Shown piece after piece: positions 1-35,500 of a DNA stretch of 64,000 nt (within the stretch, counting starts at the first letter, position 1; every line of letters begins with the position of its first letter). Under the pieces are notes generated by a model, which did no database searches, was not told the DNA's origin, and saw nothing but the letters and a program-made list of their open reading frames with translations. This stretch comes from Scatophagus argus (taxonomy: Eukaryota > Chordata > Actinopteri > Scatophagidae). Position numbers and translations under genes: made by a program. The stretch is from contig NC_058499.1 in the NCBI RefSeq assembly GCF_020382885.2, positions 17,655,872 to 17,719,871 of the forward strand, read 5' to 3'.

Positions 1-796
1 AAAAGTAGTCAAGAGACTGTAACTGCATTCAAAGAAATGATATGCTGATAAGAGCAAGCATGAAGTGTGAAAGAGTCGTGCGATAAAAAGGTGTTTTTCT
101 GATCCTCTGCCATAGCAAGTCCGATGTGATTCCCCATCTGCATCCTCACGTTCCTCTACTCTCAGTCAGTCATAAAAAATAAAAGGTGCACCATCAGCTT
201 TGCTTTACAGACCTACAAATCCATTCATGTTATATTGCCATGTCAAGTTAAAAGGCCTGAGTTTGAGGTTAATTACATGGACTTGTCAGGCACGTGGATT
301 TTATCACTATATGAAAACACATAAAACAACGCACTCTACTGTCCCTGACAGGCCAATTACCAGAGAGGTTTGAAAAGCACGAGTCATAGTGGTCTCTCTT
401 CACATTAACCTTTCACCTGTGGATTGAACTACATTTAATCATCTGTATAACATATAGTGCAAGTAGTTTCTCTGCGGGCACATGTATCATCTTCTTGAGG
501 AGGCGGGGGAGGGGTGGATACTATCAAAGCCCTGAAATACACAGCATCACAGTAAATGTTTGGTAATTAGGACAAACCATGATTAACATCACCCCCCTGC
601 ACTTTGCATTTTGTTTTCTTTGGTTCATTATGCCTTTCAGTACTGAATAAAACTTTAGGTAACATTACCTCTGAGTTTCTCAGGTGGATGAGGCAACAGA
701 AACTCAATCATTCAAATTCAAAAAATGATCAAAACATTTTAATTGAAGTATCAACACTGAAGGATTCAGAGAGAAAATGGTGAACTTGTAACTGAC
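1..796 (-). other. abcc8 intron 16, cut by the window edge
   Basis: This is the intron after the Walker A exon, whose donor is at 796-795 on the minus strand. The next expected exon (NBD1 after Walker A) was not found here. I see no gene, repeat family or RNA that I recognise. Confidence 0.7.
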
Positions 797-25048
<24,252 letters not shown>

Positions 25049-25063
25049 GGTGGAACCAGGACT

Positions 25064-27985
25064 CTGCAGGAAACCGGCCGGAGGAAAAGGAGGAGGAGGA
25101 GGAGCAGAGACAAAGGAAAGACAAAGAGATTTTAAACATAGGCTCTCAGAGCATGTCGTATTTCCAAAAGGAACGCTGATGCTAGATCAGTAGATTCTGG
25201 AAATTCCCAAAGTGACCTCCTTCCTGCTCCCTCTTGAATCCAGTTCCCAAATATCAGATCCAAGGAAAGAGAGGAGACAGAGGCAAACAGAGAAGGAGGG
25301 AGAAGAGGTCAGAGGCAGTCACTGACAGGTGCAGATCCCTCTCTTCTCCGACAGTCTAAGCAGCTTTCCCGGCCATGCTGGTGAGATACATCTGCGTCCC
25401 ATCTGCCTGTAGTCCTCAGACATCCTCCGAAACTGAAGCTTCACTTGTGCACGGCGCTGCACAGCTCCACTGGAATGTATTCAGTCATGTTCACACATAC
25501 AAGCAGGCACATACAGCGAGAGCAGCGGTGGCATTCTGCAGTGCACCTGCTATTCCTGTCTCTTTGCAGACGAGAGCTCAAAGTCGACCTTGGAAGAAGA
25601 GAGAAGAGGGCGCAGAATGTGCAGGAAGGGTGGAGGACTGAGCTACAGAGCCGCTAAAGGTAGGGGGGCGAGGGCAGGAGGGAGCCGTGAATGAAGAGGA
25701 GAGAGAGAGAGAGAGCGGACAGAGAAGGGGGCAACAGCTGCTGAACGAGCAGCGCAAACGTCACACAAAGGTACGTGTGAAGCATGAGCAAGCGCTCTAA
25801 TCTAAATCCCAGCACCACGTTTCCAGGAATTACATAACTCTACCTACAAGCGCTTTAAATTAAGAAAGAGCAATGTGGTGAGTCAATAACTAGGCTGCAC
25901 ACATGAAAAATCGAGCCATGAAATATTAATCAATTTCCAGGATGGATGCACTGTGCGACTGCTCCTGCAGGGAGAGATCCCGCTGCAGCCACAGAGCAGC
26001 TGACTTGCTCAGAGGGATCAGCAAAGAGCCACATGACAGCAGATTTTGATAATCCATGTATAAATGGCAACAGACTGATGGCCTTTTCTTGGTGGTTAAA
26101 ATGATTTGCGCTTAATTCAATCTATGTCATCGCGACCCTCATGTAATAACGCAAAATAGATAAGCTTAAATGTAATGAGCAGTTAACACTAGTGTTTACA
26201 CACACAGGCACCCTGTAATACAAAACTACAGTGAAAGATCATGTAATCATCAGTTCTTAAGTTGTTATGAAAATGTGGTCCTGTTCTCACAATAACATTA
26301 AATACCGACATGTTTAATCTGTATAAAAGTTTCACTTTCACTTCACTTTGAATAAAAACCTATCCGGTATATTCTCTTCACAAAAAAGCTTAATTATCTT
26401 GTTAGAATCTTTGAAATGACATGTACTACTTCTCTTCCATTAAAAATCCAGAATCTATAAATATAAACCAGAGTGCAACAGTGTTTATGCACAGGAGGCT
26501 TCAAGTTTCCACATCGCACTGGTCTAAGTGGAATATTGCAAAGCAAGACACAAAGCTGAATGGGACATAAATATACATGTGGTGTAGCTTCATATATAAA
26601 ACAGGCAGAATAGAAAGGTTTGGATAAGTCTGGAGCGATGGTGGCAATATGAACCTATTTAAACCTTTCATCTTGTAAGAGGCTGCAGTAGGGAAATTGT
26701 GCAGTTCTGATATTCATTGAAGATCAAAGGGCTTTTTGGAAGCAATAACATGTATAGAAAAGAGACAATAGGTATGGCTGAAAATGAGGAAGCTCCACTT
26801 AATCTTTCCTTTCAACATCCAAGACGAGGAGTTCAAAGCAAAGACAGTCGTGTCTACTCACTTCCTGTCACACGTTAACTATACTCACACCAACTGACAG
26901 CACAGCGTTTTGGATACATTAAGCTAAGGAGACTAATGTGTCCACAAACAATCATTAATCTGTTAATCACAGACCAACGAGATCTATCAGAAGATTCTTC
27001 ACCAACTGAATGAGAATGGATTTCATCTTGGAATATACTTCCAGCACCAATGCCTCAGCCAAAGATAAACATCTTATCATGCAGCTGGGATAACTGGCCA
27101 AGTTCTAGTTCTGCAGTGGCCTACATCAGAGATTAGCCCTGTCCATCACTGCATTGCCTGGGGAGAGTTGAAGCATTAGTGTGTGTAGAATAAAAGAGGA
27201 TGAGTGAAAGAGCAGCAGCCACTCAAAGAGACTCTTAGAAATGAAAAAATAACATTTGAACAACAGGAACTTAAGACTGGATTACACAGCTGCAGGGCTT
27301 ATGGTAAAAATAAGGAGCAATGCATGTTTAAAATCATTAAAGATCAGAACAACCCCAAAACAACTTCACTGTTATGTAGTGACATTAGTCATATCCATAT
27401 AACGTCATATATAACAACAGATACTGACAGATGCCAACATTTTGCTGGTGTGTGGGAGTAAAGTGAGGGTAAGAGGCGAGTGATGAATCATGTTTCTATG
27501 TGAATCTATCTTGTACAGGTCTCTCTCTCTCACCTACTCAGAGAACGAAAGCGGAGGGAGGCACTGACTGTGTTTCAGCTCATCTTTTATAAAAATGCCC
27601 TCCATGTGGCTGTGAGAACGTGTTTCCACAATGCAGCAGGGCGGCCGCGAAACCAGCACATCCAGTATTTCACACTCTCCTGTAATTTGTCCAGAATGAA
27701 TCCCAGGGATCCTCTTATGATCCCATCAGGGTGGACAGAAAGATTCCTTGACCAACTGTGACTGACATGACCTCATTAGTTTCTGCATCCAACCCGGATC
27801 TGTAAAATTATGTATTCAAATGAAAATACATATATTATTATGTTAGTGTAACTGGGGGACGCTTCGTGACGCCAGCACTATGCTGTGCATGCTGCAGAAA
27901 AGCCAAGAGAGCAGTGCATCTTACTATTCAAAGACAAAGTATCGATCTGAGTGAATGACCAGGTGACACAGCCAGCATCACTTAC
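25064..27985. other. abcc8 upstream region or candidate 5' intron
   Basis: The coding strand just before exon 1 has a strong CT tract followed by CTGCAG at 25064-25069, a good acceptor. This suggests exon 1 is preceded by an intron. The 25.2-25.8 kb part is rich in GA runs. I see no other gene, RNA or clear mobile element. Confidence 0.5.
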
Positions 27986-28260
27986 CGGTTTATATCGTGA
28001 GATCATGGTGTTTCAGCGGCGTGTCCCAAAACGATCCTCAGCCCTGTCACATCCGTCTCCTGGATGTCAAAAATAAGAAAAGGTGCAAAAGTCTCCCAGA
28101 TCTCTCATGTGCTCAAACTTGTCGCTGTCCTACTTTGTTTGACAAGTGGCCACCCAACCGCAGGCGGTGGTTTAAAGGTTGGAGGCGGGGAGAGCTGTCC
28201 ACGGTGCTGAACCCGGGTACCGAGGAGGAGGAGGAAGGTGAAGAAGACGGCTGATCTTCC
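27986..28260 (-). other. Candidate upstream first exon of abcc8
   Basis: On the minus strand an ATG at 28006, preceded by ACC, opens seven codons (MISRYKP) ending at a strong donor, CCG|GTAAGTGA, at 27986/27985. The acceptor at 25064 gives 15 bases (SPGST) before the usual abcc8 ATG, in frame. Joining them would extend SUR1 by 12 residues. The far (5') edge given here is a guess; a TTTAAA box is near 28170. The exon may instead be 5' UTR whose frame fits by chance. Confidence 0.4.
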
Positions 28261-29427
28261 ACCCAAGGCCTCCTCTCTCTGTCATGAACCGATAGGCGAG
28301 GAGGGGAGCTGGGTGTGTGGGGGGGGCGGTCATCAGAACCGGTCGATGCGACGCTGAAACGCGCAGCGGACAGCAGTCACGTATGCCATCATGAACCGAC
28401 AGTGGATTACTGCACAGATCGGTTATGTAACAGTGAAGAGAGATGCTGCACAGAAAAGCTTCACACGCTCGGCTTCTCTGGTTTCTTTTTCATTGATGAT
28501 GACTAAAGAAATGGACATTTGTCATAATTAACTCTGAGAATAAATCTGATCCAGGTCCCTCTAATGATATTCAGGTTCATTTAGATTAGATTAGATTAGA
28601 TTTAGATTTAGATTTTGGACTCAGCTGTGTCTCTCATGTTCAATGAGTAGCTTGGTATTCAAGGAGCACTGTTGCCCCCTGTGGACATTTAATTACAAAA
28701 CTGCATGGCTCCCCATGCTTGAAGTAAGTCGATGCAGAACCGGTAAAAACAGCAGACAGGAGAAAACCGTGAGCAAAGTCATGATACGGGAGGGCATCTT
28801 TGTTTACCTCAAGCTCCTTTGAGAATATTTCTAATCCACTTTGCACAAGTTTGAAGAAATTGTACATTTTTTCAGTCGTGGACACAAATGATTTTTTCTT
28901 AAAATTGATTTAGCCTCATTTGGTAAGAAAATGCTATGACAGGAGCTGGTCTCCATATCTCCACCTATAAAGTCTATACTCAATTTTGTCTTTTGCTCTC
29001 GTTGCAACACCAACTCACCAATGTAGTGTTGAAACTAGCAAAGCTGAGGAAACAGAACATCTGTACACACAACAGAAATTCCAAAACTGACTATGAGCAG
29101 GCCTTTATTGGGCTTTGAAAAGGCAGATTAGAGAGCCGCTATTGATTAGAGACAGAAACATGTCTGAAGGGAAAGATCACTGTGGCCATGCCGATTTAAT
29201 TGAGGTCAACCACGTCCGGGGTTGACAGAGGTGAGGAAGATTACTGGAGACAAATAAATATTGATCGGATCATTATTTAACAAACCAGAACAATGAGAAA
29301 GCTTCATGACGGCATGGTGTCAATATAATGACGCATGACTCAAAGAGCCTAGAGTAATGCCAAGTGAGAACAAAAGACCACTGCTTGTTTACACGTGAAT
29401 GTGAAGATGAAGAGGAAACAGAATTAT
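28261..29427. other. Intergenic region between ush1c 3' end and abcc8 5' end
   Basis: No exon, RNA gene or recognised mobile element was seen beyond the TTAGA simple repeat. A TTTATT at about 29103, read as AATAAA on the minus strand, could be a distal poly(A) signal for ush1c. Confidence 0.5.
28575..28618. repeat. (TTAGA)n / (TTTAGA)n simple repeat
   Basis: Several tandem TTAGA units grade into TTTAGA units, in the region between abcc8 and ush1c. Confidence 0.75.
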
Positions 29428-29433
29428 TTTATT
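29428..29433 (-). terminator. ush1c poly(A) signal (AATAAA on minus strand)
   Basis: TTTATT on the plus strand reads AATAAA on the coding strand, about 100 bases after the ush1c stop at 29531. This would give a short 3' UTR. Confidence 0.6.
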
Positions 29434-29530
29434 GTGATTTTATGTGAAGACTGTGAGTCCAGAAGGGATCATCTGCAATGAACAGCTTCTTCTTAATCAC
29501 TCTGGCTATGCTGGCCGGCTGTTGATAAGA

Positions 29531-32500
29531 CTAGAAGAACGTCCTGCAGGAGAAGAAAGACAAATTAATTAACAACATGTAGGCTGAGAACACAAGCGCA
29601 GCAGCTGTACCAAATAAACTCAGTTAAAACTGTTGTGCATCATTAACTGGACTGCTAAGAAATCTGTGCATTCAGACAACATTTTGAACTATGCTTGTTT
29701 TAGTCACTGCACGTTAAACACAACAGACTAACACACATGCAGGTGAGTTTTAGAAACGCAGGGTAAAAACTAAAGGGTAAACTAAACTATTTAAACTGTC
29801 ATTATTTTTTGCAATTGAGGAATTGAAGTATAAATAAAATAACCCTAATTAAACCCTTGGGAGCATGTTAATATTTCCTGCGGCCGAGGAGCCATCTCGC
29901 TACAGTCCCATCCAGTGTCACTTAGTGTCTATGTACTGTATGTCAGAACATGTAACAGTCCCGGGGTACAACATCAATCAGAACAACTGCTGAAGGCTGG
30001 CAGGAGTTTTAGGTTGCTTATGTGAGTGTCCATGACCTGAAAACACAGGACAATACCACAGAGGCCACACATGTACGTATGTGTTTATATACGGCTCCCT
30101 GGGTCAGAATTTGGCAGATATATGGTGGGACGGGTCACTGATCACATTAGTTGTACATGTCTTAACTCTCATAGCATGGCTGTATCGTTGCAAAGCACAT
30201 GCCTCAGCTTTCAAGGTAATACATAAATGCAAAGTTTGACAAAGGTGAGGGGAAATAAATACCAAAATAGTGTTTGCTCTCTTCTGATTGACAGGGAGAC
30301 TGTCACATGTGCTCAAGAAAAAAAAAAGGGGGGGGGGCAAACAAAAACAAGTGCCACACCAAACCTCCCCTCTGAGACATGCAGCAAAGAGGAGGAGGTT
30401 TGAAGACTAAGTCGATTACCAGGGTGAGGGTGAGGCAGGAGGACAGGGAGGACTAGTGCTGAAGTAGGTAGCCGTGTCTGTACAGTGTTGCACTGCCTTC
30501 AAGCACCTTGCTGTTCAAAGTGGGACTGACTGATGCTGACTTAGGGCTGCATACACGTGCACACACAGACACACAAGCCACACTGTCACATAATGTCAAC
30601 TGCGTGGGCCAGTTTCATTTGACTGTGGCCTAAATTAAGACAAATCTGACTCTGAATAACAGTATACAGGATGTGAAAATCTGTTATACACGTGGACTAG
30701 AATATAAATCATAATAAGTAATGCTTACACTTCATCTTCATATTCTTTTGGAGGGGAAACAGCAATCACAACATCAATCCAGTCCTAAAAGGTAAAAACA
30801 ACAGTTACTTTTATTTTGCAATTCAATTAACCAATAAAAAATAAATAAATGAACTCATGCAGCCTGACTTAATCTGCAAGAATGTAACAACAGTAAGCAC
30901 AAAAAAAAAAATCAATCAGGGTCAGAGGGGTGAAACTAAAATCAAAACAGCCCAGCTGAATAACATTTCTTCTGGAAAATGTTATAACAATTCATATATT
31001 AATAAATATATTAATAAATAACAATTTTCCTCTAACGTGGGTCCTACCCCTCCACTATTCCAGGCTCTAGCCAGAGAGTTTTGTCCCTCCGTCAATGTGG
31101 CATTGATCAGGATCTTCCCATTCACAGCCATAAGTTCATCCCCGGGAACGATGCCACCTACACACAGAGAGATCAAAGGCTGACAAACATATTGATTCAC
31201 ACTGACACAGAGAGTAGCTGCTAGAACCAGAGGCAGAGATATAACATACAGACAGATGTATTGGGACACCTGACGATTACACCAACTGGGACTCTTTAAA
31301 TGCATAAATAAATAAATACATAAATACATAGACAGCTTTGCAGCTATAACAGATTTCCACAAGGTTTCTGGGGGAATATTTGCCTTTCATGCAGTAGTGC
31401 AATGGTGAGGTCAGGCGCTGATGTTGGACGAAAAGGCCTGACTCACAGTCTCTTTCTAGTTCATCCCAAAGGTGTTGTATGGGGTTGAGGTCAGGGCTCT
31501 GTGTGGGCCAGTCAAGTTCTTCCACACCAAACTGATCCAGCCATGTCCTTATGGACTTTGCTTTGTGTACTGGGACACAACCATGCTGAAATAGAAAAGG
31601 GCCTTCCCCAAACTGTTGCCACAAAGTTGGAAGCACAGCAAATTATCCAAAATGTCTTGGTAAGCTGAAGCATTGAGGCTTCCCTTCATTGGAAGTAATA
31701 CCACATAAAGAGGTCTGTCTATATTTTTGTTTATATATGGTAAATACAGTCTGCATGAAGAGTCATTCAAACACTTTAATCTCCACACTGACTCAAGTAA
31801 ACTATACGCACGACATCCCACACAGTGAGGAATGTCAACAGCATGTGTTATTCACTGATATGTTCATATTGTGTGTAATGAACTGATTCCCTCCCCATAT
31901 TTCGCCATGAAGATAGTAACGAAGAAAAAAAAAAAAATACAAAAAATACATGAACATTCTGTGCACATAAAATGCAAAATGAGTTACTTTCTATTCAAGG
32001 CTTTTTTAAAAGTCTAATGTCCTGAATATAAAGTGTATTTGCAGCGCAAATACAAAATGGGTTTCTGCTTGAAAGGCTGAATAGGAACAGCAGGTCTGGA
32101 CTTAACTGTCAATTCATTAGACAAATCCAGCTTAAACTAGTGCAGTCTAATAGAACCACCCTGCAGTAAATCCTGCATTACCTTACTAAAGTTTGTTGGT
32201 GTTACTAATGTTTGGTTTTTGCTGAAAATGGTTTAGAAACTGGTTTACATGGTTATTTTGTAAGATTCAGTTTATGGTGCTGTTTGAACTGTATCGTTTT
32301 ACACTTAGTGGTGTTTCTAATATTCAATTTATTCCCTCAGTACAAACACAAATATTTAAAAAATGATTTAGCGCTAAAAATTTCCAAGTACCAGACATAA
32401 TATCTTGTTTTGAGTAAGGATTGGATTAGCTAGTTCTGATTGTTATGTTTATCTGGACACAGGGGACATAATTCAGTGTGAGTTAATACTTACTTAAATG

Positions 32501-35500
32501 CTTAAATTTCAAGGCAAAAACATCTAATGTCACTTAAAACTGATAGGGCACATTTGCAATGTTAATGGATTCAAAGGTAATGTGTCATTAAGTAAATATT
32601 TCAAAATAAAAACTGAACTGACCGTGTTTGTCTGCAGCACCACCTTCATACACAGAAGACACAACCAGTTTCCCCAGCGGAGAGTCTGCGCCTCCCTCCA
32701 CAGCAATGTCAAGCTGTCCCATCTTAAGAAAAACAAACAAAAAAATCAACGCCATACATCATGTTTTAATATATCTGATGTGAGATTCCTCACATCAAAA
32801 AACTGAGTTATCTGAAGAGAAGGCAGAAGATGTTAGTCAGCACCTTTTTGATCCTCAGCAGTCTCACATCTCTGCCATTTATCTGCTCCGAGGTGAACTG
32901 TTACCAAAGAAAGGATTGAAGGGAAAAAAATGGAAATAAAAGCACAAAAATACACCACAGCTGCATAGAAACTAGTGAAACAACAAATAGAGATGCAAAT
33001 ATAAAGATTGGCTTCCTACTCTCTGAAAATGTGTATGGCATGCACGGTTAAAAAAAATATCACTTTTAAAGAGAGATTGCTGCCCTACCATTGCTTCAGG
33101 AAACTGTTTTTTTTCTTGTTCTTTGGGGAAATAAACTGGAAATCTCTTTCGCAGAGAAGTCATTTTAATCATCTTAATTAACTATAAGTGACCTACAAGC
33201 TGGTTAGAAGTTAGCTGTCAACAAAGTTTAGCTGAAACATAGAAGTTAATTCTTTTATTGTATTATGTAATTTTCCAACTGTTCATCTGTCTCAGTTGTT
33301 GTAGTGATGGCAGTTTTAAGATATCTCTGTTGTAAAATAATTCACAATGGCTGCTGTGGGAATAACATCAACACATTTTATAACCTTTAGAAATATACGC
33401 TATTGTGAGTAACTAATCCTCATGTAGTAGCACACATACAATGTTTACATTTGCAACCAGCCATCACTTCCATTTTAAACTGAAAAACATATGTTGCTTT
33501 TTTTGTGATATTAACAAAATCATGCAAGCATGCAATACCATGGAATAGGGATCAAATTCTTCCTCGTACTTCTGAAACCCCTGTAAGAGAACATGCGGTT
33601 CATTAAAACAGATTTGTCAATAATGAGTTACAAAAGAATCTCTAAGAAACATTTGTCAGTGTGTAAGACATCACTGTGTAAAGTGTTGCTCAGATTTCCT
33701 TTGACAACCAGTTCTTTATTCAAGTTTTAAGATGACCCTGAAAAAACAGAAGCCACGGAGACTGAGTCATTAAGTCGAAAAGCACAGTGGCTTTTAAAGC
33801 CTCATACTTTAATTCAATTTGCTGATGGAAAATCAGTCCTAATCATTCCTACCAACAATGATAGCAATGTAATTTCAAGAGATGGAAACAAAACAAAGCT
33901 TTCCGAGAAAGGACAACACATTTATTAAGCTACCAGGGCTCAGCGATCCATTTTTCTCCCTGAAGAATAAACACACATTAATTTAACTGTTCATTTCCTC
34001 TTGTTGTACAGACACTCATCATTGGACATAAGAAATGAACTAATTTGTACATATTTTTATTTGTTGTGGCCAGAGAAAGGATGTGTTATTTATCGTAACA
34101 GATACATTAAATCAAATGAGACCGATTTTCAACCAGCTTCCTTTCTTTAAGTAATGCACACTGCAACAAACCCATGCAGAGAGACAGATTATATTCAGTT
34201 GGAATATTCAGCGAGCCCTATAGGTCAGTCCCTTATGTACAAACCATCTGTTGCCAGCAAAGTTCAATACCAGTAAAAGCAGTTAAGACCACAACACATG
34301 TATTCCCACAATATATGTTCACAGTACTATTTTGTGCTCCAAATCAATAAAAGTGCAGTCATGCGTAAGTGACACCACTGGAGCTAAAGGCAGTGATGCA
34401 GCCAACAAAACCAGATTATGAAAAAATAAAGGAGGAGCCATCACTGATGCTCCAGTCAACCACGAGGAAATCCAAAGCGGGAACATGGAGACAAAATGCA
34501 GAAAGAACAGGAGGAAAAGCACTCAAGAGAAATGACGAATTAAGAGAGGTGGTGACAGGTATGGATTACGTGTCGTTTGGTGTTTGATTTAAAAGATGAG
34601 TTGAATGGCACCATCCGTTTCAGCATTTCTGGAGGCTGAAACACAAGGCCAGGTATCAGCTTTTAGTGAACATTTAAAAACAAAACAAGCACAACTGGCA
34701 AGTTGATACTGGAATTATTTTATTTATTTTCAAAAACTAGAGTTATAGGGAAATTCTGTCTCATTTTTGACTGCAGCCCTTTTTGCAGGTGTAATGACAG
34801 GCTTTTAATATATCACACCTTTTGGAGTAATTTTAAGAATTTTATGGAAGAAGGTTTGTTTCTTCTCTGAACACACCCAGTAACAGTGATGACTATGGTT
34901 GGCCGTGGTCAGGAGTATGCTCTGTTGCATCTGTAACCACACCCAACAACAACAATGCAAGGTGTGAAGCTGAAGCACTGAAGGCTCAGTGTGACGAGCA
35001 CTTGCACAGCTCTAGATGTAAGCAAAGAGAGCTCTTTAAAAAGGGTTCACAAAATCAGTGTCTTTGTAAAGAGATGAGACCGACTCAAGAGATTCTATGT
35101 AATTATCACTGTCAACTTTGGCCTTTTGTATCAGTCAATTTCTCAAAATACTGAGGCTCCCCTTCCCTGTCTGTGGCACACGGCCCCAAGTCCAAAGGTT
35201 CCTAAAGAAGACATACTTCTTTAAAAAGCAGGTCAAACACAACTAAAATACTGACTTAGTGAGTATTTAAGCAAACACTCAGAGTAAACTACAGTACACT
35301 ACATGTTTACTTTCATGAAGGAACATGTCTGCTGGGGCTATACTGACGTGTGTTGAAAGTTTCTGTACAACGACAGAGGTCCAGTAGAGGAATAAACCAT
35401 GTCAGGCTTTGGATGATTTCTGTCATCCCCTCCTTTAGCTCATATAGTCTCCTACCTCATCTCCAGCTGCGGAGGTGCTCAGTAACTGATGGGTGCAGTG

